From an uncultured Mycoplasmatota bacterium (lineage in GTDB: Bacteria > Bacillota_I > Bacilli_A > RF39 > UBA660), in the NCBI GenBank assembly GCA_946553095.1, contig CAMNRN010000002.1, forward strand, positions 1 through 52,633: a stretch of DNA of 52,633 nt, read 5' to 3'. This document shows, one piece after another, positions 17,792 to 27,173 of this stretch; position 1 is the stretch's first letter; each line of letters opens with the position of its first letter. The notes beneath the pieces are model-generated. The model saw only the letters and a list, made by a program, of their open reading frames with translations. It was not told where the DNA came from and made no database searches. A program made the position numbers and the translations under genes.

Positions 17792-20410
17792 ATGGCAATG
17801 GAAGGCGATAAATGGCGTGTTCGGAGAGGCGATTGTCTTTGGAATATTGCTAAAACTGTTTACAAAAATCCATATAAATGGACTCTAATTGCTGATTATA
17901 ATGGTGTAAGTCGTAAAACAGCATTAATATATCCAGGTCAATTATTTACTCTTCCTGGTATAACAGCTGGTACAAATGGAGGAGGAGCGTCTACTCCTGC
18001 TCCAACACCAGTATCAAATAAAGTAACTATACAATGGTGGGCCCTTGATGCTGGTACAGATAAAGACATGTTTTGTACTTGGACATTCAACAGAGAACAT
18101 ACCGCTGGATACAATATAGAAGTATGGTATGATACAGGATCTGGCGGATGGCGAAATCAAGTAAAAGATACTAATACGACATTACAACAATATGGTTTTA
18201 CAGCTAATGCAAGTGCTAAAAAAGTAATGTTGAAAATAAAGCCATACTCAACAACACATAAAGTTGGCAACAATGAAGTCAATTGGTGGACAGATGGACA
18301 ATGGGTCGAAGTTATTTATGACTTTTCTAATAATCCACCGCTTATTCCATCTACACCAACTGTTGTTTTGGATTCAAATACTGGAAAGTTAACTTGTTCG
18401 TTAAGTAATATTTCAGAAGATATTAATGGAAATCAAATAGAATTTGTAGTTTATAAGGATAATACTTATAAATACAAATCTGGTATTGGTAATATTAACG
18501 CTGAGACCAGACATGTTAGTTTTACATTCGATGTTGAACCGGGTGGTTCTTATACAGTAAAATGTAGAGCTATTAGAAATGGGAACATCTATAGTAACTG
18601 GTCTGATTATACAGATTCTATAAAAACTATTCCTTTAGCACCTACTGCTATTACAGAATTAAGACCACAAGTTATAAGCGAACAGGGTAGTAAACAATAT
18701 GGGGTTTATATAGAATGGACTCCTGTTGATACTGCTAAAAATTATGAAATTCAATATACTACAGATCCAACTTACTTTGATGTATCAAGTAATGTTGAAT
18801 CGGTTACTACTGATGAAACTCAAGGTAATAAAATGCTTATTACTGGAATTGAGTTAGGTCATGAGTATTTCTTTAGAGTTAGATCAATAAATGACTCTGG
18901 TAATTCTGGATGGACACCAATTAAATCTACAAAATTAGGAAGTAGACCTTCTGCTCCTACAACTTGGTCTAATACTCAGAATTGTATTACAACAGAGATT
19001 TTAAGACTTTATTGGACACATAATTCTACAGATGGTTCATTAGAATCACTTGCTAGAATACACTTTACAATAACAAATACTATGCATCCAGAACTTCCAC
19101 CAAATGAAATAATAAAAACTATTAGAAACGATAGACCCGAAGAAGATAAAGGTAAAACAAGTGTCTTTGAACTAAATCCTCAAGATTCTAGTTGGGGTTT
19201 ATCTGAAGGTTGTATTATTAAATGGAAGGTTCAAACCGCTGGTGTAGTTGAGGAATATTCCGATTGGTCAATTGAACGCGAAATAAACGTTTATGTTCAA
19301 CCAGAGGTAGCGGTTGATATAAAAAATCAAAATGGACAATCTATGAATGAAGTTAGTTCGTTTCCTTTCTATATCAACGTTCTTGCCACTCCACCATCTC
19401 AAATTCCTATAAGTTATTATGTAGAAATAATAGCTAATCAAGGATATGAAACAGTAGATGATGTTGGTAAACGATTAGTAGTCAATCAAGGAGACAAAGT
19501 ATATCAAAAATACTTTGATCCTACTGATAGTGCATGGGAGTTTATGTTAGAGATGACTCCTGGAAATATAGATCTTATGAGCGGAATAAGTTATACTGTA
19601 AATTGTACAGTAGCAATGAATTCTGGTCTTACAGCATCTAATTCTACAACTTTTGATGTTATATGGAATGATTTATTCTATGAAGTTGGAGCTAATATTA
19701 TTCTAAATAAAGATACTTTAGAAGCAAGTATTAATCCTTATTGTAATGAATTTTACACAGACGAAGCATCTGGAGAAATTTTACCAAAACTTACAGAAAA
19801 TTGTACTTTATCAGTTTATAGAAGAGAATATGATGGATCATTTACTTTAATAGCTGAAGGAATAGATAATAGTGAAAATACGTATGTTATCGATCCTCAC
19901 CCAGCTTTAGACTATGCTCGTTATCGTGTTACAGCTATTAGTAAGGATACTGGATCGATTAGTTTCGGAGACATTAAAGCTGTTAAATTTGGAGAACCAT
20001 CATTGGTAATTCAATGGGCAGAAGAATGGACTAAATTTGAAACTACAAATGAGGAATTAGAAGAACCAGTTTATGCAGGATCAATGATCAAAATTCCTTA
20101 TAATGTAGACATATCAGAAAGTGCTAAAATTGATGTCGAGAAAATTGATTATGTTGGACGTCAACATCCTGTTAGTTACTATGGTACGAAAACTAATGAA
20201 TCATTTACAGGTAATGTGGAAATTCCTAGAGAAGATACTAACCTTATATATGATTTAAGAAGACTTGCTAAGTATGCTGGAGATGTTTACGTACGTGAAC
20301 CTTCTGGTATTGGTTATTGGGCGACTATTACAGTTTCATTTAGTTTGAAACATAATGCTGTAACAGTTCCAGTAACATTTAATATTACACGTGTGGAAGG
20401 AGGAATTTAA
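17792..20410 (+). CDS. Tail protein with N-terminal LysM and fibronectin-type domains
   Basis: The 872-residue protein starts with a LysM-like domain (residues about 7-55: WRVRRGDCLWNIAKTVY ... LIYPGQLFTLP). It continues with several beta-sandwich modules. At least two look like fibronectin type III (about 285-385 ending GNSGWTPIKST, and the preceding module around 190-280). In siphophages of this group the gene after the tape measure encodes a distal-tail component, and LysM can bind peptidoglycan. The start has GAAAGGAGAG. Order and domains are visible; the exact tail position is inferred. Confidence 0.75.
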   Translation: MAMEGDKWRVRRGDCLWNIAKTVYKNPYKWTLIADYNGVSRKTALIYPGQLFTLPGITAGTNGGGASTPAPTPVSNKVTIQWWALDAGTDKDMFCTWTFNREHTAGYNIEVWYDTGSGGWRNQVKDTNTTLQQYGFTANASAKKVMLKIKPYSTTHKVGNNEVNWWTDGQWVEVIYDFSNNPPLIPSTPTVVLDSNTGKLTCSLSNISEDINGNQIEFVVYKDNTYKYKSGIGNINAETRHVSFTFDVEPGGSYTVKCRAIRNGNIYSNWSDYTDSIKTIPLAPTAITELRPQVISEQGSKQYGVYIEWTPVDTAKNYEIQYTTDPTYFDVSSNVESVTTDETQGNKMLITGIELGHEYFFRVRSINDSGNSGWTPIKSTKLGSRPSAPTTWSNTQNCITTEILRLYWTHNSTDGSLESLARIHFTITNTMHPELPPNEIIKTIRNDRPEEDKGKTSVFELNPQDSSWGLSEGCIIKWKVQTAGVVEEYSDWSIEREINVYVQPEVAVDIKNQNGQSMNEVSSFPFYINVLATPPSQIPISYYVEIIANQGYETVDDVGKRLVVNQGDKVYQKYFDPTDSAWEFMLEMTPGNIDLMSGISYTVNCTVAMNSGLTASNSTTFDVIWNDLFYEVGANIILNKDTLEASINPYCNEFYTDEASGEILPKLTENCTLSVYRREYDGSFTLIAEGIDNSENTYVIDPHPALDYARYRVTAISKDTGSISFGDIKAVKFGEPSLVIQWAEEWTKFETTNEELEEPVYAGSMIKIPYNVDISESAKIDVEKIDYVGRQHPVSYYGTKTNESFTGNVEIPREDTNLIYDLRRLAKYAGDVYVREPSGIGYWATITVSFSLKHNAVTVPVTFNITRVEGGI

Positions 20411-20411
20411 T

Positions 20412-21470
20412 ATGGTTGATTGGACCAAGTCAATGGAACAAACTTTTGAATATTACGAAGTTGATCCTATATCTTGGAAAGATAAGAAGAGGTTAACCAA
20501 TATTAAATCCTCTTCTATCACTCGTGATTTAGAGACTGATACTCTTGGATCAGCTACGATAGATGTTACGAATATGGTAGGAGAATCATACATTAGAATT
20601 TATCTTGTAACAAATCAAAATGGACAAAAAGAGAAACATCCATTAGGTACATATTTAGTTCAAACACCTCAATCGGATTTTGATGGTAAAGTGAATAGTG
20701 TGTCTTTGGATGCTTATACTCCATTGATTGAGTTAAAAGAAAACCCTCCACAATTAGGATATAGTTTACTTGAGGGTGAAAATATAATGGAAAACGCTTA
20801 TCGTATAACTAAGGAAAATTGTAGATGTCCAGTTATAGAAACTAAGTCGGATAAAACTTTACAAAAAGATTTTGTGTCAAATGCTGATGATAAATATATG
20901 ACATTCCTGATTGATTTAATAGCTCAAGCTGATTATAAGTTTGATTGTGATGAATTAGGAAGAATATTATATAGACCAAATCAGAAGACAGAAGCTCTTC
21001 AACCAGTTCATACATTCGATGATGGAAATAGTTCAATATTATATCCAGATTTAACTTTGAAACACGATATATTCGCTACACCAAATGTAGTTGAAGTATA
21101 TTGTACTACTGGAGGAGAAGTTCTTTATAGTAGAGTCGAGAATAGAGATATTAATAGTCCTGTTTCTATACAAAATAGAGGAAGAGAAATTATTCAAAGG
21201 ATAACTAATCCTAATTTACCTGGAGTTACAACCCAGGCGCAAATAGATGAATATGCTCAAAACTTGTTAGAGGAGTTATCCACTTCTACATATACTATTA
21301 CTTTTAGTCATGGTTATTACCCATGCAGACCTGGCGATTGCATAAGACTTAATTATAAGGCGGCCGGATTAGAAGATATTAAGGCTAAAATTGTTAGCCA
21401 AAATATAAAATGTACTCAAGGGGTAGAAGTTAAAACCACTGCTACATTTAGTAAAAAACTTTGGAGTTAG
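20412..21470 (+). CDS. Tail hub / tail-associated protein (gp27-like)
   Basis: The 352-residue protein resembles siphophage tail hub or Tal N-terminal domains. It has a beta-rich start (SITRDLETDTLGSATIDVTN), then GTYLVQTPQSDFDG with SVSLDAYTPLIELKEN. A middle region follows with LIAQADYKFDCDELGRILY, and a C-terminal region with YPCRPGDCIRLNYKAAG. It would join the tube to the fibre. ATG 20412 is selected by GGAAGGAGG two codons after the previous stop region. The gene directly follows the LysM/FN3 gene and precedes the fibre gene. Confidence 0.72.
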   Translation: MVDWTKSMEQTFEYYEVDPISWKDKKRLTNIKSSSITRDLETDTLGSATIDVTNMVGESYIRIYLVTNQNGQKEKHPLGTYLVQTPQSDFDGKVNSVSLDAYTPLIELKENPPQLGYSLLEGENIMENAYRITKENCRCPVIETKSDKTLQKDFVSNADDKYMTFLIDLIAQADYKFDCDELGRILYRPNQKTEALQPVHTFDDGNSSILYPDLTLKHDIFATPNVVEVYCTTGGEVLYSRVENRDINSPVSIQNRGREIIQRITNPNLPGVTTQAQIDEYAQNLLEELSTSTYTITFSHGYYPCRPGDCIRLNYKAAGLEDIKAKIVSQNIKCTQGVEVKTTATFSKKLWS

Positions 21471-21485
21471 AGAGGAGAGTGAAAT

Positions 21486-23618
21486 ATGGCATTATCTCAA
21501 GATATTAAAATGCAGTTTGCAAAGACTGTAGTACCAAAAAGAGTATCACAAGAAACAACTGTTGAAGGTACTTTTAAAACTATTAATGGTAAAGAGTATG
21601 TTCAATTAGATGGTTCTGATATATTAACGCCAGTTAAAAGTATAGTTTCAGCTGAAATTGGAGATAGAGTTAAAGTTTTAATAAAAGAGCATGAGGCCAC
21701 AGTAAATGGTAACATCACTTCTCCTTCTGCTCGAAGTAAAGATTTAGATAATATTAAAGATAAAGTTGATGAATACGGTAATACCATCAAACAATTGGAT
21801 ACAAATATTCAACAACAAGAAACTAGCATTATACAAATGCAAACCAATATTAATCAACACGAAGTTACAATAAACCAACATGAGACGACAATACAACAAC
21901 AAGGTGATAATATTGTTAGTATTAATAATGACTTATTACTTAAAGGTAATGAAATATCAGCAATTAATACTGATTTAGCATTACAAGGTTCCAAAATAGA
22001 ATCTATGGATGATACTATTAAATCTCATGGAAATAGTATAACTGAATTTAATAACACTATAGTAGAGGTCAATAATAAAGTAGAATCTTATGATAATAGT
22101 ATTAAAGAAATGGGTAACCAGATAGAACTATTTAATAATAAGATAATCGAACAAAATACTCAAATAACAGCTATAGATACAAAAGTACAATCGTATGATA
22201 CAACTCTGATTACCATGGGTAGTGATATTTTAATTCTTAATTCTGGTTTTCAAATAGTTGATGGTAAACTCACTGGACTATCAGAAGCTGTTATAGAATC
22301 ATTAAAAACAGGAAGTTTAAATGCTGAATACGCAACTATAGATTTTTCTAATATTGGTGAAGCAGCAGTAGAAAAGTTATTTACAGAATCTGGTATAATC
22401 AAAGATTTAGTTATGTCAGAAGGTCAAGTAACAGGAGAATTAATCGGTGTTGTTATTAAAGGTGATTTAATTGAAGCTAATACAATAAGAGCTGATAGTT
22501 TAGTTATTCGTGGTGAAAACGGTTTATATTATCGATTAAATCATACAGGAGAAACTATCGAGGCTCAACAAACAGATCAAAATAGTTTAAATGGACAATT
22601 AATAACAGCTAAGACAATAACAGCAAATAAAATAGCTGTAGAAGATTTAGTTGCTTTTGGAGCTACTATTGGAAAATTTATAATAGGTCAAGATGCATTA
22701 TATTCTGCTGGAAAAGGAAATGTTGACGCCACTACTCCTGGTATATATCTTGGTTCTGATGGACAAATGTGTGTCGGTGATGATAAAAATGCTATTAAGT
22801 TTTATAAGGACGAAGAAGGAAACTGGAAACTAGGAATTAGAGCGGACACATTACAATTTGGTGCAGACGGTATATCTGTTGAGATGGCTATGGGTAGTAT
22901 GACAACTACTATACAAAATAGTGGTGGTTCCAACCTATTACGAAATTCTGTTGGTTATGCTGGATTGGATTTCTGGACTAGATCTAACACTTCAAAAGAA
23001 ATAACAACATATCAGGATGAATTAATGTCTTTATCTGGTAGTAAATTTATAATTACAGGTAATCAATCAATCTCTCAAAAATATAATACAGAAATTGGTG
23101 CATCATATATGATAAGTTGTAAAGTTACTCATAAAAGAGTTGGATCTGGTGGTAATCTGAAAATTGAAATAAAAGACTCATCTAGTACTAAAAATATTGT
23201 TGTATACGATTCAAATGAGGTTTTAACTAATTGGACAACAATAGCATTAAATGAACCTTATATAGCTAGTATATTACAACCAGAATTAGTTATAACAGTC
23301 GGTGGATCAGATGTGGTAGAGATTACAGACCTAATAATTAGTAATGGTGATTCAAGAGTATGGTCGTCATATTTTGATGAACTTTATGGATCTGGTCACA
23401 GATTAGATGGTAAAGGATTGAAATTCTACGATACAAAAACCGATAGAGAATCTAATTATACTATTAGCGGTTTAAACTATATAGTTAAGGATTCTGATGT
23501 AGCAGGTATCAATCCAGATAGAATGTATAGTAGAAAATCTGAAGTAACAAATGAACAAGTTATTGGTAAATTAAGAACAGTTGTTCTAGATGCTAATAAT
23601 ATAATCGAATATATATAG
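21486..23618 (+). CDS. Tail fibre / minor structural protein with coiled coil
   Basis: The 710-residue protein has a small N-terminal beta domain (about 20-75, an OB-like region around GDRVKVLIKEHEATVNG). A long low-complexity coiled coil follows (about 90-260) in which NINQHEVTINQHETTIQQQ-type heptads repeat. Beta-rich domains then run to the C-terminus, one of which (about 485-640) looks carbohydrate-binding-like. Such proteins form the central trimeric fibre at the tail tip. The adjacent hub and DUF859-like genes support this. The GAGAGGAGAG site lies before the ATG. Confidence 0.7.
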   Translation: MALSQDIKMQFAKTVVPKRVSQETTVEGTFKTINGKEYVQLDGSDILTPVKSIVSAEIGDRVKVLIKEHEATVNGNITSPSARSKDLDNIKDKVDEYGNTIKQLDTNIQQQETSIIQMQTNINQHEVTINQHETTIQQQGDNIVSINNDLLLKGNEISAINTDLALQGSKIESMDDTIKSHGNSITEFNNTIVEVNNKVESYDNSIKEMGNQIELFNNKIIEQNTQITAIDTKVQSYDTTLITMGSDILILNSGFQIVDGKLTGLSEAVIESLKTGSLNAEYATIDFSNIGEAAVEKLFTESGIIKDLVMSEGQVTGELIGVVIKGDLIEANTIRADSLVIRGENGLYYRLNHTGETIEAQQTDQNSLNGQLITAKTITANKIAVEDLVAFGATIGKFIIGQDALYSAGKGNVDATTPGIYLGSDGQMCVGDDKNAIKFYKDEEGNWKLGIRADTLQFGADGISVEMAMGSMTTTIQNSGGSNLLRNSVGYAGLDFWTRSNTSKEITTYQDELMSLSGSKFIITGNQSISQKYNTEIGASYMISCKVTHKRVGSGGNLKIEIKDSSSTKNIVVYDSNEVLTNWTTIALNEPYIASILQPELVITVGGSDVVEITDLIISNGDSRVWSSYFDELYGSGHRLDGKGLKFYDTKTDRESNYTISGLNYIVKDSDVAGINPDRMYSRKSEVTNEQVIGKLRTVVLDANNIIEYI

Positions 23619-23634
23619 GGAGGTGTAAATCAAA

Positions 23635-25386
23635 ATGGCAAGTATATATATGGGTAGATTTAACGGTTTAAATGGAAACAGTAATTATGGTAGTTATAAC
23701 GTTTATTTCAATTATAATTCTAATGGAACTACATTAACCGATATGTCTATATCATTCGCAGATGCTACTGGTAATGGAAAATACACCACAAATTCTATGT
23801 GGCTTGCAGATGTCAGTGTTGCTGGACAAAAACCAGGTTTTGATTCATCTAAACAAAAAGGTTATGTTAATGGTGGAAAAGTATACAACTGGTCTAGAAG
23901 TATATATGGTTCTATAAATGCCGGAGGGACTAGTGCTTACATATGGGTAAGAATCTATAGATCTGGTAATACATATACTGATTTGGATTGTACTGTAACT
24001 GGTTTAGCCACACCACCTACAGGTGTTTGGTGTAGTGCTAGTGCCGCAAGTGAAACTGGTATTAATCTATCTGGAGGATATTCATCAAATGGTGGTGCTG
24101 GTGTAACCGGTACACAATTCCAGTATTATACGGTAGGTGGTAGCTGGACTAATTGTGGTTCATCGTTAACTGGTTTATCAGCTAACACAACTTATTATTT
24201 TAGAGTTGGATACACTAATGCTGCTGGTACTAGTTGGTCTGGTGAAACGTCAGCAACTACATATGATTACCCAAAACCAACTTCTTTAAATGATGTAACA
24301 ATTGGTGGGGCTATAACTACCGAGATATACAATCCACTTAAACGAGCTATAACTATAGGTTTCTATGATAGTGGAGGAACACTATTATTTAGTAGAACAT
24401 CATCGGCAAATGGATCTCATAGTTATACACCAACAACCGCAGAATACGATAAATTTTATGCGCGTATACCGAATGATAAACGGGGTTCATATTATGTTAA
24501 GGTCACATATGGATCTTCTAATAAGACTTACGGAAATAGAACATATTCAATAAAGAATACAGAGAACCCAGTATTTGATAGTTCATATATTATTAATGTA
24601 GTTAATACAAAGCACACAGATATAGCTGGTAGTAGTAAATTTATTAGTGGACATAATACCTTATCTGGTTCTATTAAGCCGATGATTCCACAAAAGTCGG
24701 CAAATGGTAGTAAGTATAGTTTATCCACATCTGGACAAACTCAAGAAAAAACTTTCTCAACTAGTAATATTCCGTTCACATTTAATGATATAACAAATAA
24801 TACTTTAAGTATAACAGCCCAGGATTCAAGAGGTTTAACAAAACAAGCATCTGTAACTTTAGATATAGTTGCTTATAATAAACCATCGGTTAGTAGTTAT
24901 ACATTAGTTAGACAGAATGGTACCGGCACTCATGCTATTTGGAATGTTACCGGAGTATATACCAACTGGACTGGGCTAACCAAATCAAATACTATAAAGA
25001 AAGTTGAATGGAGATGGAAACCTAATACAACATCTGGAACGTGGTCCAATTGGGCTGATATTACTTCAAGTCTGGCTACGAACGCTAATGGAGTATGGAA
25101 AGTTTCAATTATCCCATCACAAACGTTTAATAATGCTTCTGAATTCTTATTGCAATTGAGAGTTACAGATATGTTAGAAACGGTAGAAATGTCAGAAATG
25201 ACTTTATCTACAGCCAATGCTTTTATATGGAAAGATTTAGCTAATAAAAGAGTTGGTATTAATAAAAAACCTACTGAAGCATTAGATGTCGCTGGTAATA
25301 TAAAAGGTAGCGGTAATGTCGAAGCACCAAATATCAAAGGCAATGCTTTATATATTAATGGTATTAAAATGCTTTGGTATGAATAA
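23635..25386 (+). CDS. DUF859-like siphovirus minor structural (receptor-binding) protein
   Basis: The 583-residue Gly/Ser/Thr/Tyr-rich beta protein resembles the DUF859 family of Streptococcus-type siphophage minor structural proteins. It has an N-terminal beta module rich in Asn and Gly. A fibronectin-like module follows (about 120-215, TTYYFRVGYTNAAGTSWSG), then several Ig-like repeats. The C-terminal signature KRVGINKKPTEALDVAGNIK is common at the ends of tail fibres. It likely contacts the host surface. The start has GGGAGGTG and the TCAAAATGG leader. Confidence 0.7.
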   Translation: MASIYMGRFNGLNGNSNYGSYNVYFNYNSNGTTLTDMSISFADATGNGKYTTNSMWLADVSVAGQKPGFDSSKQKGYVNGGKVYNWSRSIYGSINAGGTSAYIWVRIYRSGNTYTDLDCTVTGLATPPTGVWCSASAASETGINLSGGYSSNGGAGVTGTQFQYYTVGGSWTNCGSSLTGLSANTTYYFRVGYTNAAGTSWSGETSATTYDYPKPTSLNDVTIGGAITTEIYNPLKRAITIGFYDSGGTLLFSRTSSANGSHSYTPTTAEYDKFYARIPNDKRGSYYVKVTYGSSNKTYGNRTYSIKNTENPVFDSSYIINVVNTKHTDIAGSSKFISGHNTLSGSIKPMIPQKSANGSKYSLSTSGQTQEKTFSTSNIPFTFNDITNNTLSITAQDSRGLTKQASVTLDIVAYNKPSVSSYTLVRQNGTGTHAIWNVTGVYTNWTGLTKSNTIKKVEWRWKPNTTSGTWSNWADITSSLATNANGVWKVSIIPSQTFNNASEFLLQLRVTDMLETVEMSEMTLSTANAFIWKDLANKRVGINKKPTEALDVAGNIKGSGNVEAPNIKGNALYINGIKMLWYE

Positions 25387-25408
25387 ATTCAAAATGGAGG
25401 AATTTAAA

Positions 25409-25600
25409 ATGAAAAAAATATTAAATAGAAATGGGGGAGGGGCAAAACTATTAAGTAGCCCTTCTCCTGAAGGAATTCTATATTATAATCACCTCTTAAA
25501 ATCGGGGGGGGGGGTGCACAGAATAATTTATGTGCCTCTTTTAACGATTTTAGAGGACTCTATACCAAGTTTGGAGGTGAGCGTTATAACTTACGCTTAA
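25409..25600 (+). CDS. Small ORF with an 11-G tract, probably frame-shifted version of a 73-residue protein
   Basis: Behind GGAGGAA, ATG 25409 opens a 63-residue frame that passes through GGGGGAGGGG (25432-25441) and an uninterrupted run of 11 G (25504-25514). As written, the frame after the tract ends at 25600. With one extra G the frame instead continues GAQNNLCASFNDFRGLY, then YTKFGGERYNLRL, and stops at 25627-25629, overlapping the start of the next gene (ATGTCTAA). A related small ORF with TKQGGERR precedes the next fibre paralogue (27033-27173), which supports the longer frame as the real protein. The function is unknown. Confidence 0.55.
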   Translation: MKKILNRNGGGAKLLSSPSPEGILYYNHLLKSGGGVHRIIYVPLLTILEDSIPSLEVSVITYA

Positions 25601-25621
25601 CCTCTAATGAGGTGTCATATT

Positions 25622-26038
25622 ATGTCTAATCCAAGAATTAATCAAGATTTAATGATTGGCGAAAGCGATGTAACATTAGCGGATATTAATTATACAAGGA
25701 CCAAACTAAATAATGCTAATTTAAAATTCAAATCGCAAACAAATTATGTTGATGATATGGGACCAGATACAAATTATCAAATACCCTATCCAAATGGAGA
25801 ACCTATATTTGTAGAACCGTTATTTAAAATGGCTGGTACAGATTTTTCTGGTGGTCATTTCGTAATACCAGGATCATCATTCACATATATTCCATGTAAA
25901 GAACAACCAGGAAGTGGTTATACGGGGGTATATGTGTTTTGTTCATCCAATTTATATATATCAATATCAGCCTATTGTCATTGTGGCAATACTATTAAAG
26001 GCTTTAGAACATGGTATTTAGACAAATATGACTCTTGA
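25622..26038 (+). CDS. Fibre-like protein A of the receptor-binding module
   Basis: The 138-residue protein begins with INQDLMIGESDVTLADINY, paralogous to the start of the gene at 27170 (INENTEIGNTGITLKELL). The rest is beta-rich with an aromatic Gly-Ser pattern (GGHFVIPGSSFTYIP, YTGVYVFCSSNLYISI). It probably forms part of a variable tail-tip adhesin. The start lies inside the stop region of the alternative frame of the preceding small ORF (ATGTCTAA), a coupling arrangement seen again at 27170. GAGGTG lies ten bases before the ATG. Confidence 0.5.
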   Translation: MSNPRINQDLMIGESDVTLADINYTRTKLNNANLKFKSQTNYVDDMGPDTNYQIPYPNGEPIFVEPLFKMAGTDFSGGHFVIPGSSFTYIPCKEQPGSGYTGVYVFCSSNLYISISAYCHCGNTIKGFRTWYLDKYDS

Positions 26039-26054
26039 GTTATAACTTAAATTA

Positions 26055-26525
26055 ATGGAATTAAAATGTTCTGATGATTTAAAAAAGTTATTCTTAGATT
26101 TTGCTTATCCGATAGGTAGTGTATATATGACCAGAACTAATAACGATCCAAATGAATTATTTGGTGGAACTTGGGTTAGGAATAATAATGCCTATATTTA
26201 TGCTTGCTCAGGAGATATCACAGATGGATATCAAGGAAATGGTAATATAACTAGACCGTCGTCTGGAAACACGGGGAGTACTATATTAACCATTGATCAA
26301 ATCCCATCACATACGCATGCTATAAAATCAGGTTACGGCGGTGAAGATAATATAGCTTATGATAGTTATAGATATCAATATTGGGGACATTATTCAAATG
26401 GATGGAAAAGTGGTGACTTAGGAACAGGCGCAAATGGCGGCGGAAAGGGTCATACTCATACATTAGGAGATCATACTCATACCATTCCATGGATAGGAGT
26501 ACATTTTTGGTATAGAACAGCATAA
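26055..26525 (+). CDS. Tail-collar-type baseplate/fibre protein, copy 1
   Basis: The 156-residue protein has the signature of phage collar/baseplate tip proteins. It contains FAYPIGSVYMTRTNNDPNELF, then GGTWVR, the core LTIDQIPSHTHAI, a Gly-rich loop (GTGANGGGKGHTHTLGDHTH) and a closing aromatic IGVHFWYR strand. It is paralogous to the next gene. No ribosome binding site is visible before the ATG, so the start is uncertain and coupling or a relic is possible. It likely belongs to the exchangeable receptor-binding set. Confidence 0.7.
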   Translation: MELKCSDDLKKLFLDFAYPIGSVYMTRTNNDPNELFGGTWVRNNNAYIYACSGDITDGYQGNGNITRPSSGNTGSTILTIDQIPSHTHAIKSGYGGEDNIAYDSYRYQYWGHYSNGWKSGDLGTGANGGGKGHTHTLGDHTHTIPWIGVHFWYRTA

Positions 26526-26541
26526 ATAATTCAAAATCAAA

Positions 26542-27000
26542 ATGGCTACATTAAAAGCTAGTTCGGATTTACAATCACTAATTAAAAAAATTGTTTTAGA
26601 TACATATTTTCCAGTTGGAAGTATATATCTTTCAGTTAATAAAACTAATCCTGGATCTACATTTGGTGGAACTTGGGAGTTAGTAACTAATGATTCATAT
26701 TTACATTGTTATAATCCTAATAATCAATGGTTTGCTAATATAGGTGTGAATAATAAGGGAACTGGTAATCAACAAGGAAGCTTCAATACTAATGATACAG
26801 TATTAACGATTGAACAATTACCGCCTCATACACATAATGCGAAACATTTAGCATCATTGCGAGGTAATAGTAATGGTTGGGCTGGTTCTCTTGGTACATT
26901 ATCTGGAGAAGTCACAGGTCCGATGGGATCTGCAAAGGGACATAGTCATTATCATGTCTTACCCTTTTACATAGTTGCTGTATGGAAAAGAATTAAATAA
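26542..27000 (+). CDS. Tail-collar-type baseplate/fibre protein, copy 2
   Basis: The 152-residue protein has the same plan as the previous one: YFPVGSIYLSVNKTNPGSTF, GGTWEL, LTIEQLPPHTHNA, a Gly/Ser region, then GHSHYHVLPFYIVAVWKR. The C-terminus is closer to the standard family ending than that of copy 1. The leader ATTCAAAATCAAAATGG matches the A-rich leader of other late genes but lacks the GGAGG part, so the ribosome binding site seems lost or the gene relies on coupling. Tandem duplication followed by divergence is the simplest reading. Confidence 0.75.
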   Translation: MATLKASSDLQSLIKKIVLDTYFPVGSIYLSVNKTNPGSTFGGTWELVTNDSYLHCYNPNNQWFANIGVNNKGTGNQQGSFNTNDTVLTIEQLPPHTHNAKHLASLRGNSNGWAGSLGTLSGEVTGPMGSAKGHSHYHVLPFYIVAVWKRIK

Positions 27001-27032
27001 TATAGAATTTACTTAAAAACTTGCCAAAATAT

Positions 27033-27173
27033 ATGATACAAAATATCTTAAGTCATATATATACGCAAGAATCGAGGTGGATCACAAGTAATTTATGGTC
27101 CACTAAACAAGGAGGCGAAAGGCGTTTAATATCTTATTCGTCTTTACCTCTTGGAAGCTGGTGTTATCTATGA
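27033..27173 (+). CDS. Small ORF with GGER motif, coupled to fibre-like protein B
   Basis: This 46-residue frame (MIQNILSHIY...) ends with TKQGGERRLISYSSLPLGSW and overlaps the next start as ATGA. The GGER region resembles the alternative-frame product of the small ORF at 25409, which also overlaps the next fibre gene. Conservation of the pair (small ORF plus fibre paralogue) is the main evidence that it is real; there is no good ribosome binding site. The stretch also folds into several hairpins at the RNA level, which is a rival explanation for conservation. Confidence 0.45.
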   Translation: MIQNILSHIYTQESRWITSNLWSTKQGGERRLISYSSLPLGSWCYL

